Of a stretch of DNA of 10,004 nt, positions 1-6,513 are shown piece after piece. This DNA is from Ruminococcus sp. (lineage in GTDB: Bacteria; Bacillota; Clostridia; Oscillospirales; Acutalibacteraceae), in assembly GCA_023667385.1 (NCBI GenBank), contig JAMPAE010000046.1:1-10004 (forward strand), written 5' to 3'. The position numbers and the translations under genes were made by a program. The first letter of the stretch is position 1. Every line of letters begins with the position of its first letter. The notes under the pieces were generated by a model, which saw only the letters and a list, made by a program, of their open reading frames with translations, was not told the origin of the DNA and ran no database searches.

Positions 1-45
1 GCAATGTCATTAACTTAAGGACTTGGTGCTAATTAAGAATAATCA

Positions 46-182
46 TGTAGGGGCGCGCATTGCGCGTCCGCCGACAGATTAATAATTTTTGTATCTATAT
101 AGATTATATAGATATATTTCATTACAATTTCAGAGTATGAAAATTGGTGGGATTGCACGGACGCGCAATGCGCGCCCCTACA
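46..182. repeat. Inner 25-bp perfect inverted repeat with GTAGGGGC ends
   Basis: Arms 46-70 and 158-182 are exact reverse complements over 25 bases and GC-rich, unlike the AT-rich 87 bases between them. Each arm is itself partly palindromic around GCGCATTGCGC, so an arm could fold alone as a short hairpin or pair with the other arm as a long stem. The motif GTAGGGGC at the outer edge recurs beside the queH stop codon at about 393-400 (as GCCCCTAC on the plus strand). Confidence 0.8.
92..114. repeat. AT-rich central hairpin
   Basis: ATCTATATA at 93-101 and TATATAGAT at 105-113 are perfect complements with a GAT loop, and the T92-A114 pair extends the stem. It lies inside the larger inverted repeat and completes three nested levels of symmetry, though its centre is offset by about 11 bases from the centre of the 25-bp arms. 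Confidence 0.6.
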
Positions 183-249
183 AAATGTTTCTCTATTCGT
201 AATTTAGCTGTTGCTAATTAAAATGCTTTCCTTAAGTTAATGACATTGC

Positions 250-330
250 TCCTTGAGGGAGCTGGCAAAATGCTTGCATTTTGACTGAGGGAGTCCTCGG
301 TCGGTGCTTCTGCTTCGCAGAGGAGTCCTC
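250..330. repeat. GAGGGAG-type intergenic repeat with internal hairpin
   Basis: TGAGGGAG occurs twice in direct orientation, at about 254-261 and 286-293, flanking a perfect 8-bp hairpin (CAAAATGC at 266-273 with GCATTTTG at 276-283). A second small hairpin, CTGC-TTC-GCAG, lies at about 310-320. The arrangement of GAGGGAGCTG, hairpin, ACTGAGGGAGTC resembles dispersed repeats common between genes of gut Clostridia; that likeness is from memory. No coding function is apparent. It directly abuts the end of the large inverted-repeat element. Confidence 0.5.
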
Positions 331-374
331 TTTGATGCAGTAGGGTCGACCGAAACAAACGATGAAACCATTCA

Positions 375-400
375 GGGCAACCACGTGGGGTTGCCCCTAC
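375..400. repeat. Short GTAGGGGC-family hairpin next to the queH stop
   Basis: GGGCAACC at 375-382 pairs with GGTTGCCC at 389-396 over a six-base loop. On the minus strand the unit reads GTAGGGGCAACCCC at its start, sharing GTAGGGGC with the 25-bp arms of the element at 1-249. It ends one base before the queH stop codon (401-403). No T-run follows on the minus strand, so it is not a standard terminator, though a stable 3' hairpin could still protect the queH mRNA end. Confidence 0.6.
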
Positions 401-1012
401 TTACTCATTTTTTGAAAACACGCATCCGCAATAATTTTGTCTGTATAAGTTGTATTCTCGTGAAAGTTCAATTGAGCGTTTGTAGCCGTTTTTCTTTTTG
501 AAATCAGAGGGAAGATGCTTCACACCCGATTCTTCTGCAATTTCTTCGCCGATTTCATTGATTTTTTCGGCGTTTTTCAGCGGACTGATGGAAAGGGTGG
601 TGGTGAAATAATCAAAGCCGTTTTCCTTTGCAATTTCAGCCGCTTTCGCAAGCCTTAACCGATAGCAGGCAAAGCAGCGTTTTCCGCCTTCAGGCTCATT
701 TTCAAGCCCTTTAACAGCCGAATAAAACTCGTTTGGGTCAAAGCTGCCCTCAATGAAGCTGATTTTGTGCTTTGCAGGCAGTTGACTGATGAGCCTTTTC
801 TGCTCCTCAACCCTGTGGCGGTATTCACTTTCGGGATGGATGTTGGGGTTATAATAAAAAATTGTGATGCTGAAAAATTGCGAGAGATACTCAAGGCAAT
901 AGCTGCTGCACGGAGCACAGCACGAATGAAGCAGCAATGACGGAACAACGCCGTTTTGCTGATTTTCCTCAATGATTTTGCTAAGCTCATTTTGATAGTT
1001 TCGCTTTAAAAT
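401..1012 (-). CDS. queH: Epoxyqueuosine reductase QueH
   Basis: QueH carries out the last step of queuosine synthesis, reducing epoxyqueuosine at the tRNA wobble position 34; it is the non-homologous replacement for QueG. The 203-residue product shows the family cysteines: HSCCAPC (C31, C32, C35), CFACY (C113, C116) and YCGC (C195, C197), which serve the iron-sulfur site and redox function. It ends in the usual YCGCVFSK. The conserved N-terminal stretch LKRNYQNEL and NGVVPSLLLHSC is open in this frame, but has no ATG, GTG or TTG before it. The in-frame stop is TAG at about 1037-1039. I chose ATT at 1010-1012 because GGAGG lies exactly 8 bases upstream. TTG at 935-937 would drop 25 conserved residues and has no ribosome binding site. 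The gene is single, with its own promoter. Function is confident; the start is inference. Confidence 0.93.
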   Translation of the reverse strand: MLKRNYQNELSKIIEENQQNGVVPSLLLHSCCAPCSSYCLEYLSQFFSITIFYYNPNIHPESEYRHRVEEQKRLISQLPAKHKISFIEGSFDPNEFYSAVKGLENEPEGGKRCFACYRLRLAKAAEIAKENGFDYFTTTLSISPLKNAEKINEIGEEIAEESGVKHLPSDFKKKNGYKRSIELSREYNLYRQNYCGCVFSKNE

Positions 1013-1020
1013 AAGCCATT

Positions 1021-1025
1021 CCTCC
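1021..1025 (-). promoter_or_regulatory. queH ribosome binding site that decides an ATT start
   Basis: A perfect GGAGG on the minus strand sits 8 bases from ATT (1010-1012) and only 1 base from an out-of-frame ATG (1017-1019). That ATG opens a 10-codon frame ending in TGA. Spacing and frame both favour ATT. Confidence 0.6.
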
Positions 1026-1045
1026 CGTGCATTATACTATTGAAA

Positions 1046-1074
1046 ATATTATCACAATAGGGCGGCAAAGTCAA
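1046..1074 (-). promoter_or_regulatory. queH promoter (sigma-A type)
   Basis: On the minus strand, TTGACT (1069-1074) and TAATAT (1046-1051) are separated by exactly 17 bases. The expected start site is near 1039, giving a leader of about 27 bases that still contains the GGAGG. This leader is too short for a preQ1 riboswitch. A TATAAT at 1031-1036 looks perfect, but would place the start site inside the ribosome binding site. Confidence 0.7.
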
Positions 1075-1082
1075 ACAAATCG

Positions 1083-1111
1083 TTGACAAAGTTCGGCGTT
1101 GATGCTATGCT
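1083..1111 (+). promoter_or_regulatory. Promoter of the orphan membrane protein gene (sigma-A type)
   Basis: A consensus TTGACA (1083-1088), a 17-base spacer and TATGCT (1106-1111) predict transcription from about 1118. Its -35 box is 8 bases from the -35 box of the divergent queH promoter, so one bound protein could affect both. Confidence 0.7.
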
Positions 1112-1141
1112 TGTTTTATGAAACAGATTGGAGGGTATATT

Positions 1142-1693
1142 ATGCGAATTGTTAAAAAGATTGGAATTTTTCTTTGTTTTGCGGTTGCCGTGGTTATCAT
1201 TTTTACTGACAGCGCAAACCGGCTTTTGAACATCAGGCACGTTAACGGCACGGCGTGCGAGGGTATTTTTGATGTGAGTTATGATCGTTTTGTGGCGCCG
1301 TTCAGCGATTGGGAGTATGATGAAACCTATCTGCAAGGAAAGCAGTTTACAATCAACGACGACGTTTTTGAAGCGCCTGAATTTTTGGCTGACGGTCAGA
1401 GAATTGAAAAACCTGTCTATAAATATTGGAAAAATGCTTTTCGTGTGATTGGGGGAAAGACATACATTATGGTTCATGACACGGAATCAACAAGCAACAT
1501 TGATGTTTCCGCATTCGGAACAAGAATTGCGCTGAAAGTGTTCGACCAAAGCGGAAATGACACGGGCTATATTATTTATCGCATGATTGACGCTGACAAG
1601 CAGGCACACATTTTCATCGGTCAGATTGTGGAAAATATTCAAAATTATGAAAACAGAGTGCACATTTTGTTGGAGCTTGAAAAGGTTCAATGA
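1142..1693 (+). CDS. Unrecognised single-pass membrane or secreted protein
   Basis: I do not recognise the family. The 183-residue product starts with a short basic stretch (MRIVKK) and a hydrophobic segment at about residues 7-22, so it is probably an N-terminally anchored extracellular protein or has an uncleaved signal peptide. No lipobox is evident. The rest, about 155 residues, is soluble and mixed, rich in aromatic and acidic residues, and looks like a beta-rich domain; I see no catalytic motif. I chose ATG 1142 because GGAGGG (1130-1135) lies 6 bases before it. The in-frame ATG at 1118 coincides with the predicted transcription start and has no binding site. It is the only plus-strand gene in the window, has its own promoter and terminator, and is divergent from queH. 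Confidence 0.8.
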   Translation: MRIVKKIGIFLCFAVAVVIIFTDSANRLLNIRHVNGTACEGIFDVSYDRFVAPFSDWEYDETYLQGKQFTINDDVFEAPEFLADGQRIEKPVYKYWKNAFRVIGGKTYIMVHDTESTSNIDVSAFGTRIALKVFDQSGNDTGYIIYRMIDADKQAHIFIGQIVENIQNYENRVHILLELEKVQ

Positions 1694-1712
1694 TTATGCC
1701 TCTATAACGGAT

Positions 1713-1751
1713 TGCGGGTGAAGTCCTACTAAACGTAAGGCTTCACCCGCA
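1713..1751 (+). terminator. Rho-independent terminator after the orphan gene
   Basis: GCGGGTGAAG (1714-1723) pairs perfectly with CTTCACCCGC (1741-1750), extended by the pair 1713-1751, with a loop of about 17 bases and then ATATTTTTAT. The T-run favours the plus strand. The same stem faces the convergent HAD phosphatase gene, but no T-run follows on the minus strand, so it would end that transcript poorly. Confidence 0.75.
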
Positions 1752-1769
1752 TATTTTTATTATGATTTA

Positions 1770-2414
1770 TCACACAACCAGCGCTTCAATTTCATCCGGC
1801 TTATCAATGATGAATTTTGCACCTGCTTCAATCAGTTCTTCTCTGTCACGAAAGCCCCATGTGACGCCGATGCAGTCAAGCCCTGCGTTTGCTGCCGTTT
1901 GAACGTCAACCTCACTGTCGCCGACATAGATTGCATCTTCTGCGGTGACAGTGAGCTGCTTGAATGCCTTGAAAACGTTCAGCGGAGCAGGTTTGCGTTC
2001 TTCTTCAACCTCAACGCCGAATGAACAGGTGAGGTTATCGCCGAAAAACTCTTTGCAAAGCTCAACAACACCGCTGTGCAGCTTGTTTGAAACAACTGCG
2101 GTTTTGATGCCGTGCTTTTTGAGTGTTTCAAGTGCAGCCATAATGCCGTCATAAGGGACGGTGCTGTCCTGCATATGCTCAAGATAATGCGCACGAAAGC
2201 AGCCGAAGCATTTTTCAAATGTGACTTCATCAATATCATCAGGTGTTGCCCTTTGCATGAGCCTGATGACGCCGTTGCCGACAAAACGCCTGATTTCATC
2301 AGTTGTTCGTTTTGGAAATCCGAACTCACCAAGCGCAAAATTAACGCTTGACGCAAGGTCGTTGAGTGTGTTCAGAAGTGTTCCGTCAAGGTCAAAAATA
2401 ACCGCTTTATACAT
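1770..2414 (-). CDS. gph: HAD-superfamily phosphatase, phosphoglycolate phosphatase-like
   Basis: This 214-residue cytosolic enzyme is a haloacid dehalogenase-type phosphatase with a helical cap (C1). Motif I is DLDGT, with the nucleophile D8 and acid/base D10; motif II is S109 in VVSNK; motif III is K141 in RKPAP; motif IV is GDSEVD (165-170), which binds magnesium with D166 and D170. The string YVGDSEVDVQTAANAG is typical of the Gph group. Its start codon lies 9 bases after the glgP stop. Its AAGGTGA ribosome binding site begins within that stop codon, so the two genes are co-transcribed and probably translationally coupled. The true substrate is uncertain: Gph-like HAD proteins hydrolyse many phosphosugars, and the glgP link suggests a hexose phosphate or another sugar phosphate as an alternative to 2-phosphoglycolate. 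Confidence 0.85.
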   Translation of the reverse strand: MYKAVIFDLDGTLLNTLNDLASSVNFALGEFGFPKRTTDEIRRFVGNGVIRLMQRATPDDIDEVTFEKCFGCFRAHYLEHMQDSTVPYDGIMAALETLKKHGIKTAVVSNKLHSGVVELCKEFFGDNLTCSFGVEVEEERKPAPLNVFKAFKQLTVTAEDAIYVGDSEVDVQTAANAGLDCIGVTWGFRDREELIEAGAKFIIDKPDEIEALVV

Positions 2415-2423
2415 TCCGTCACC

Positions 2424-4829
2424 TTATTTCACAGGAGTTGTGTTCCAAATATCCCTTGCGTAATCGTTGATTGCACGGTCAGCAGCAAATCTGCCTGCGC
2501 CTGCAACGTTGAGCAGCGACATCTTGCTCCAGTTTTTCTTGTCTGCCCAAAGAGCATCAATCTTCTTCTGAGCATTTCTGTAATCTGCAAAGTCAGCAAG
2601 CACCATGTATGGATCGTGATGGATGATTGTGTTGCCGATTTCGGGGAACTGCTTGCCCGCAAAGCCCTGCTGAATGAACTCAATTACTCTGCGAAGCTCG
2701 GCATTGTTGTTGAAGTAGTTAATCGGCTGATAGCCCGATGCTTTGAGGTTGTTAACTTCCGGAGTTGTCATGCCGAAAAGAATCATGTTTTCATTGCCGA
2801 CAGCTTCGTGAATTTCAACGTTTGCGCCGTCAAGAGTACCGAGAGTGATTGCACCGTTGAGCATGAGCTTCATGTTGCCCGTGCCGCTTGCCTCTGTGCC
2901 TGCAAGCGAAATCTGCTCACTGATGTCAGCGGCAGGCATGAGCTTTTCTGCCATTGTGACGTTGTAATCTTCAAGGTAAACCACTCTGAGCTTATCGTTA
3001 ACCTCAGGGTCGTTGTTGATCAGTTCACCAAGTGCATAGATAAGCTCGATGATCTTCTTTGCAACGAAATAGCCTGAAGCTGCCTTTGCACCGAAAATGT
3101 AGGTGTGCGGCGTGTAGTTGCCGTTCGGGTTATCCTTGATTTCAAGGTACTTTGCAATAATCTGCAATGCGTTCAGGTGCTGACGCTTATATTCGTGAAG
3201 GCGCTTGACCTGAACATCGAAAATTGAGTTCGGGTCAATTGTGATGCCTCTTTCCTTTTTGAGGTATGCAGCAAACTTCTTCTTGTTTGAAAGCTTGATT
3301 TTGTCAATTTCAGCAAGCACCTTTTTGTCATCGGCAAATTTGCTCAGCTTTGCAAGCTCGTCTGCGTTATAGATAAATCCATCGCCGATGAGGCTTGTGA
3401 TGTAATCTGAAAGCTCAGGGTTTGACTGGCAGAGCCAACGTCTGTGAGCAATGCCGTTTGTGACATTCTTGAATTTGTTCGGAGTGAGGTTATAATAGCT
3501 GTTGAACAGTGAATCCTTGAGAATTTGGCTGTGGAGCGCCGAAACGCCGTTTACGCTGTGGCAAGCGGCAACGCAAAGGTTAGCCATTCTGATGACGCCG
3601 TTTGCAATGACTGCCATTTCCTCAACCTTGCCTGCGTCACCTGTTGCGTTCCAAATGTGAGCTCTGTAGCGATTATCAATTTCCTTAACGATCTGATAAA
3701 TTCTCGGAACAGTTGTTCTGAACAAATCTTCAGACCAGCATTCGAGTGCTTCTTTCATGACGGTGTGGTTGGTGTATGCCATGGTGTTGGTGACAATCTT
3801 CCATGCATCATCCCAGCCATAGCCGCATTCGTCAAGAAGAATACGCATAAGCTCAGGAATTGAAAGGGTGGGGTGGGTGTCATTGATGTGAACAGCGTTT
3901 GCTTCTGCAAAATTTTCCATGGTTGAATTGTGGCGCAGGTGGCGCTTAACAATATCCTGAATCGAAGCGGAAACAAGGAAATATTGCTGCTTGAGGCGAA
4001 GACTCTTTCCTTCCGGATGATTGTCAGAAGGATAAAGAATTTTGCTGATTACTTCAGCCATTGCCTGCTGTTCCATTGCTTTCATATATTGACCCTGGTC
4101 AAACAGGCGCATATCAAGTGACGGAGCTTTTGATTTCCAAAGGCGAAGAACGCTGTAGCTTTTGCCGTCCTTGCCGCTGACGAACATATCATAAGGCACA
4201 GCGCTGATTTTTGTGTCGCCGACAATTTCAACTGAGTGATAGTGATCATCCCAGTGATCGTTTACATATCCGCCGAAGCTGACTTCAACAGCTTCCTGCT
4301 CCCTTTGAGTGAGCCAAACCTCACCGCCGGGAAGCCAGAAATCGGGAAGCTCTGTCTGCCAGCCGTCAATGAGTTTTTGCTTGAAGATGCCGCATTCATA
4401 AAGAATGGAATAGCCCATGCCGTCATATCCCTGAGTTGCAAGGCCGTCAAGATAGCAAGCGGCAAGTCTGCCAAGTCCGCCGTTACCAAGCCCTGCGTCA
4501 GGCTCGCATTCAAAAAGCTTGTCAAGGCTGATGCCGAAATCCTTGAGCGCAGAAGCAAAAGTCTTTGTCAGGTTAAGGTTATAAAGGTTGTTCTTGAGTG
4601 AACGACCCATGAGAAACTCCATGCTTAAATAGTAAATCTTCTTTGAGTTTGATTTATCTGATTTTGCACGGAACTCCCTGAGTCCGTCATGCATAAGGTC
4701 TTTGATAATAAGTGAAACCGCTTTGTAATATTGCTCATCGGTCGCTTCATCAACGGAAACGCCGAAATAATGCGAAAGCTTGCCGCTGATGAGCTCTTTC
4801 GCTTGTTTCTTTGTAAGTGAATAATTCAT
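2424..4829 (-). CDS. glgP: Glycogen/alpha-glucan phosphorylase
   Basis: GlgP (glycosyltransferase family 35) cleaves alpha-1,4-glucan with phosphate, releasing glucose 1-phosphate; it acts in the cytosol on stored glycogen or imported maltodextrin. At 801 residues it has the full family length. Visible landmarks are GLGNGGLGRLAAC (113-125) in the N-terminal domain, HINDTHP (314-320), VKRLHEYKRQ (541-550) and the pyridoxal phosphate site EASGTGNMK, with the Schiff-base lysine at K654. The start is supported by GGAGG (4836-4840) six bases upstream. No N-terminal phosphorylation or allosteric extension typical of animal enzymes is seen. It has its own promoter and is followed by a HAD phosphatase gene. 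No other glycogen genes lie nearby, so the rest of the pathway must be elsewhere. Confidence 0.97.
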   Translation of the reverse strand: MNYSLTKKQAKELISGKLSHYFGVSVDEATDEQYYKAVSLIIKDLMHDGLREFRAKSDKSNSKKIYYLSMEFLMGRSLKNNLYNLNLTKTFASALKDFGISLDKLFECEPDAGLGNGGLGRLAACYLDGLATQGYDGMGYSILYECGIFKQKLIDGWQTELPDFWLPGGEVWLTQREQEAVEVSFGGYVNDHWDDHYHSVEIVGDTKISAVPYDMFVSGKDGKSYSVLRLWKSKAPSLDMRLFDQGQYMKAMEQQAMAEVISKILYPSDNHPEGKSLRLKQQYFLVSASIQDIVKRHLRHNSTMENFAEANAVHINDTHPTLSIPELMRILLDECGYGWDDAWKIVTNTMAYTNHTVMKEALECWSEDLFRTTVPRIYQIVKEIDNRYRAHIWNATGDAGKVEEMAVIANGVIRMANLCVAACHSVNGVSALHSQILKDSLFNSYYNLTPNKFKNVTNGIAHRRWLCQSNPELSDYITSLIGDGFIYNADELAKLSKFADDKKVLAEIDKIKLSNKKKFAAYLKKERGITIDPNSIFDVQVKRLHEYKRQHLNALQIIAKYLEIKDNPNGNYTPHTYIFGAKAASGYFVAKKIIELIYALGELINNDPEVNDKLRVVYLEDYNVTMAEKLMPAADISEQISLAGTEASGTGNMKLMLNGAITLGTLDGANVEIHEAVGNENMILFGMTTPEVNNLKASGYQPINYFNNNAELRRVIEFIQQGFAGKQFPEIGNTIIHHDPYMVLADFADYRNAQKKIDALWADKKNWSKMSLLNVAGAGRFAADRAINDYARDIWNTTPVK

Positions 4830-4884
4830 ACAAAACCTCCAAAAATTTATTAAAATTGTTACTAATATTCCCTATCTTATGTAT

Positions 4885-4913
4885 ATATTATACTAAAATT
4901 AACGAAAATTCAA
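4885..4913 (-). promoter_or_regulatory. glgP promoter
   Basis: On the minus strand, TTGAAT (4908-4913) lies 17 bases from TAATAT (4885-4890), which overlaps a perfect TATAAT (4887-4892) at 15 bases. The surroundings are strongly AT-rich. Transcription would start near 4878, giving a leader of about 50 bases. I saw no clear operator or catabolite-response element. Confidence 0.55.
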
Positions 4914-5036
4914 TACATAACAGCAATTTTATGCCTATTGCAAAAAACACAATAACTTGCGGCCCGTAAAAACAGTAATTCTGACGGATTAAATTTACAT
5001 TGAGTAAAATAAGGGGCGGCATTGCGCAACATTGAA

Positions 5037-5065
5037 AAACAGCAGGCAAATTGTGCCCGCTGTTT
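5037..5065 (-). terminator. Rho-independent terminator after the M18 aminopeptidase
   Basis: On the minus strand, AACAGCGGGC and GCCTGCTGTT form a 10-bp stem with one G-U pair around a seven-base loop. An extra A-T pair extends the base, and the stem runs into TTTTT. It begins 12 bases after the aminopeptidase stop codon and marks the end of the large right-hand transcription unit. The remaining spacer up to the glgP promoter (4914-5036) shows nothing else I can identify. Confidence 0.85.
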
Positions 5066-5077
5066 ATTTCTTGTGGT

Positions 5078-6478
5078 TTAGCTTTGGAAAAATGCCTTGC
5101 AGGCTTTATAGGTGCTGTAAACATCTGCCTTTGCAACAACTTCAAACGGAGCGTGCATTGAAAGCACAGGTACGCCGAGGTCAACAACATCAATGTTGAG
5201 GTTTGCAACATACATTGCAACTGTTCCTCCGCCGCCTTCATCAACCTTGCCCATTTCACCAATCTGCCAGCATACCTCTGCTTCGTCAAGAATGCTGCGA
5301 ACCTTGCCCACAAATTCTGCATTTGCGTCAGATGTGCCTGATTTGCCCCTTGAGCCTGTGTATTTTGTCACAACAACGCCATGGTTGAGGAATGCTGCGT
5401 TGTTCTTATCGTGAACTGACGGGAAGTTCGGGTCAAAGCCTGCATTAACATCGGCAGAAAGGCATTCTGATTTGCTCAGAACGTGGCGGCCTTTAAGTCC
5501 CTCTGCTTCTGCAAGGTCGGCAATGAAATATTTGAGGTAAGATGAGTTCAGACCTGTGTTGCCGTCACTGCCGATTTCTTCCTTATCTGCAAGCACCATG
5601 ACTGATGTGTGTTCGGGAACATCGAGTGAGAACAATGCTTCAAAGCCTGGGTAAGCGCAAACTCTGTCATCGTGGCCGTAAGCACCGATTAGGCTTCTGT
5701 CAAAGCCGATGTCGCTCACCTTGAATGCAGGAACAAGCTCCAGCTCAGCCGAAACAAAGTCGCTTTCAACAATGCCGTATTTTTCGTTGAGGAGCTTGAG
5801 AATGTTCAGCTTAACAAGCTCGCTGCCTTTGTCTGATTTAAACGGTCTGCTGCCGATGAGGATGTTGAGTTCTTCACCCTTGATGCCTTCGCTGAGGGTA
5901 CGCTTGCACTGCTCCTTTGCAAGGTGCGGCAAAAGGTCAGTGATGACAAACTGCGGCTCGCCCTCTTTTTCGCCAAGGCTGACGGTAACAGAGCTGCCGT
6001 CTTTTTTAACAAACACGCCGTGAAGCGAAAGGGGAATTGCTGCCCACTGATATTTTCTCAGTCCGCCGTAATAGTGCGTTTTGAAGTAAGCCAGCTCATT
6101 ATCTTCATAAAGCGGTGTTGGTTTCAGGTCGAGCCTTGGTGAGTCAATGTGCGAAGCCACAATTTTTGCACCCTCGCTGACACCCTTTTTGCCAATGACA
6201 GCAAGGATAACCGCCTTGTTCCTGTTGTTAACATATACCTTGTCGCCTGCGATGTATTTTTTTGTGCAGTCGAACTCAACAAAGCCGTTTTGCTTTGCCT
6301 TTTCAATAATATATGCATTGCATTCTCTTTCTGTTTTTGCTGTGCCGAGAAATTCCATGTAGCCTTTGCAAAATTCATCAGCCTTTTCGGTTTCGCCCTC
6401 AAAAGCACAGTCAAAATGCTCTTTTTTCAGGCAGAGTTTTTCCTGAAGAAGTTCTGCTTCACTTTTTTCGTTGTTCAT
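5078..6478 (-). CDS. apeA: M18-family metalloaminopeptidase
   Basis: M18 enzymes are cytosolic dinuclear metal (usually zinc) aminopeptidases that remove N-terminal residues from peptides. The 466-residue product fits the bacterial family. Expected metal ligands and catalytic residues are in place: H110 in ASHIDSP, the aspartates of GHDDR (269-272), E300 and E301 in DKEEIGS, D343 in SADVNAGFDP and H442 in SMHAPFE. The family's VHDKNNAAFLNHG stretch is also present. No signal peptide is seen. GGAGG (6486-6490) lies 7 bases before the ATG. It is the last gene of the right-hand cluster, 62 bases after the transglycosylase gene, and is closed by a terminator. A weak AT-rich promoter in that gap is possible. 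The symbol apeA is a family-level choice; substrate preference cannot be read from the sequence. Confidence 0.93.
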   Translation of the reverse strand: MNNEKSEAELLQEKLCLKKEHFDCAFEGETEKADEFCKGYMEFLGTAKTERECNAYIIEKAKQNGFVEFDCTKKYIAGDKVYVNNRNKAVILAVIGKKGVSEGAKIVASHIDSPRLDLKPTPLYEDNELAYFKTHYYGGLRKYQWAAIPLSLHGVFVKKDGSSVTVSLGEKEGEPQFVITDLLPHLAKEQCKRTLSEGIKGEELNILIGSRPFKSDKGSELVKLNILKLLNEKYGIVESDFVSAELELVPAFKVSDIGFDRSLIGAYGHDDRVCAYPGFEALFSLDVPEHTSVMVLADKEEIGSDGNTGLNSSYLKYFIADLAEAEGLKGRHVLSKSECLSADVNAGFDPNFPSVHDKNNAAFLNHGVVVTKYTGSRGKSGTSDANAEFVGKVRSILDEAEVCWQIGEMGKVDEGGGGTVAMYVANLNIDVVDLGVPVLSMHAPFEVVAKADVYSTYKACKAFFQS

Positions 6479-6513
6479 TTGTGTACCTCCGTTTATTTTG
6501 GTTTATATTTTTC

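Larger units (their letters stand above)
1..249. mobile_element. MITE-like nested inverted-repeat element (at least 249 bp, left edge at window end)
   Basis: The ends, 1-20 and 230-249, are perfect 20-bp inverted repeats (GCAATGTCATTAACTTAAGG and its reverse complement). Inside them, 46-70 and 158-182 form a second, perfect 25-bp inverted repeat that starts TGTAGGGGCGCGCATTG. Between those lies a third, AT-rich hairpin centred near 103 (92-114). A 10-bp direct copy of TGCTAATTAA occurs at 27-36 and 212-221. There is no open reading frame of note, so the element is non-autonomous. Short length, terminal inverted repeats and no coding capacity fit a MITE or another dispersed intergenic repeat. 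Whether it moves is inference. The terminal repeat begins at base 1, so it may continue leftwards, and no target-site duplication can be tested. Confidence 0.7.

Noticed and set aside
1..400. CRISPR array or integron attachment sites
   Set aside because: Repeats are inverted or of different types, with no regular spacing or unique spacers, and no cas or integrase gene is present.
304..501. A 65-codon plus-strand open frame beginning in the repeats and running into the queH 3' end
   Set aside because: It starts in repeat DNA, overlaps queH antisense, has no ribosome binding site and its product has no recognisable feature.
401..1019. queH as a frameshifted pseudogene reading from ATG 1017-1019
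   Set aside because: The body and all conserved cysteines are intact, and GGAGG is badly spaced for that ATG but ideally spaced for ATT. A sequencing error in the T-run remains possible and is listed as a refuting test.
1031..1036. Perfect TATAAT on the minus strand just upstream of queH
   Set aside because: Transcription from it would begin around 1024, inside the GGAGG. The TTGACT-17-TAATAT promoter upstream fits better.
1013..1045. preQ1 riboswitch in the queH leader
   Set aside because: The predicted leader is about 27 bases and shows no aptamer-like stem and loop arrangement.
1713..1751. Fully bidirectional terminator serving the HAD phosphatase gene as well
   Set aside because: The stem is symmetrical, but no T-run follows on the minus strand, so only plus-strand termination is supported.
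2616..3077. Plus-strand open frame of 153 codons inside glgP (similar ones at 3525-3863 and 4236-4601)
   Set aside because: These are antisense to a fully conserved glgP sequence, cysteine- and histidine-rich in an artefactual way, and lack ribosome binding sites.
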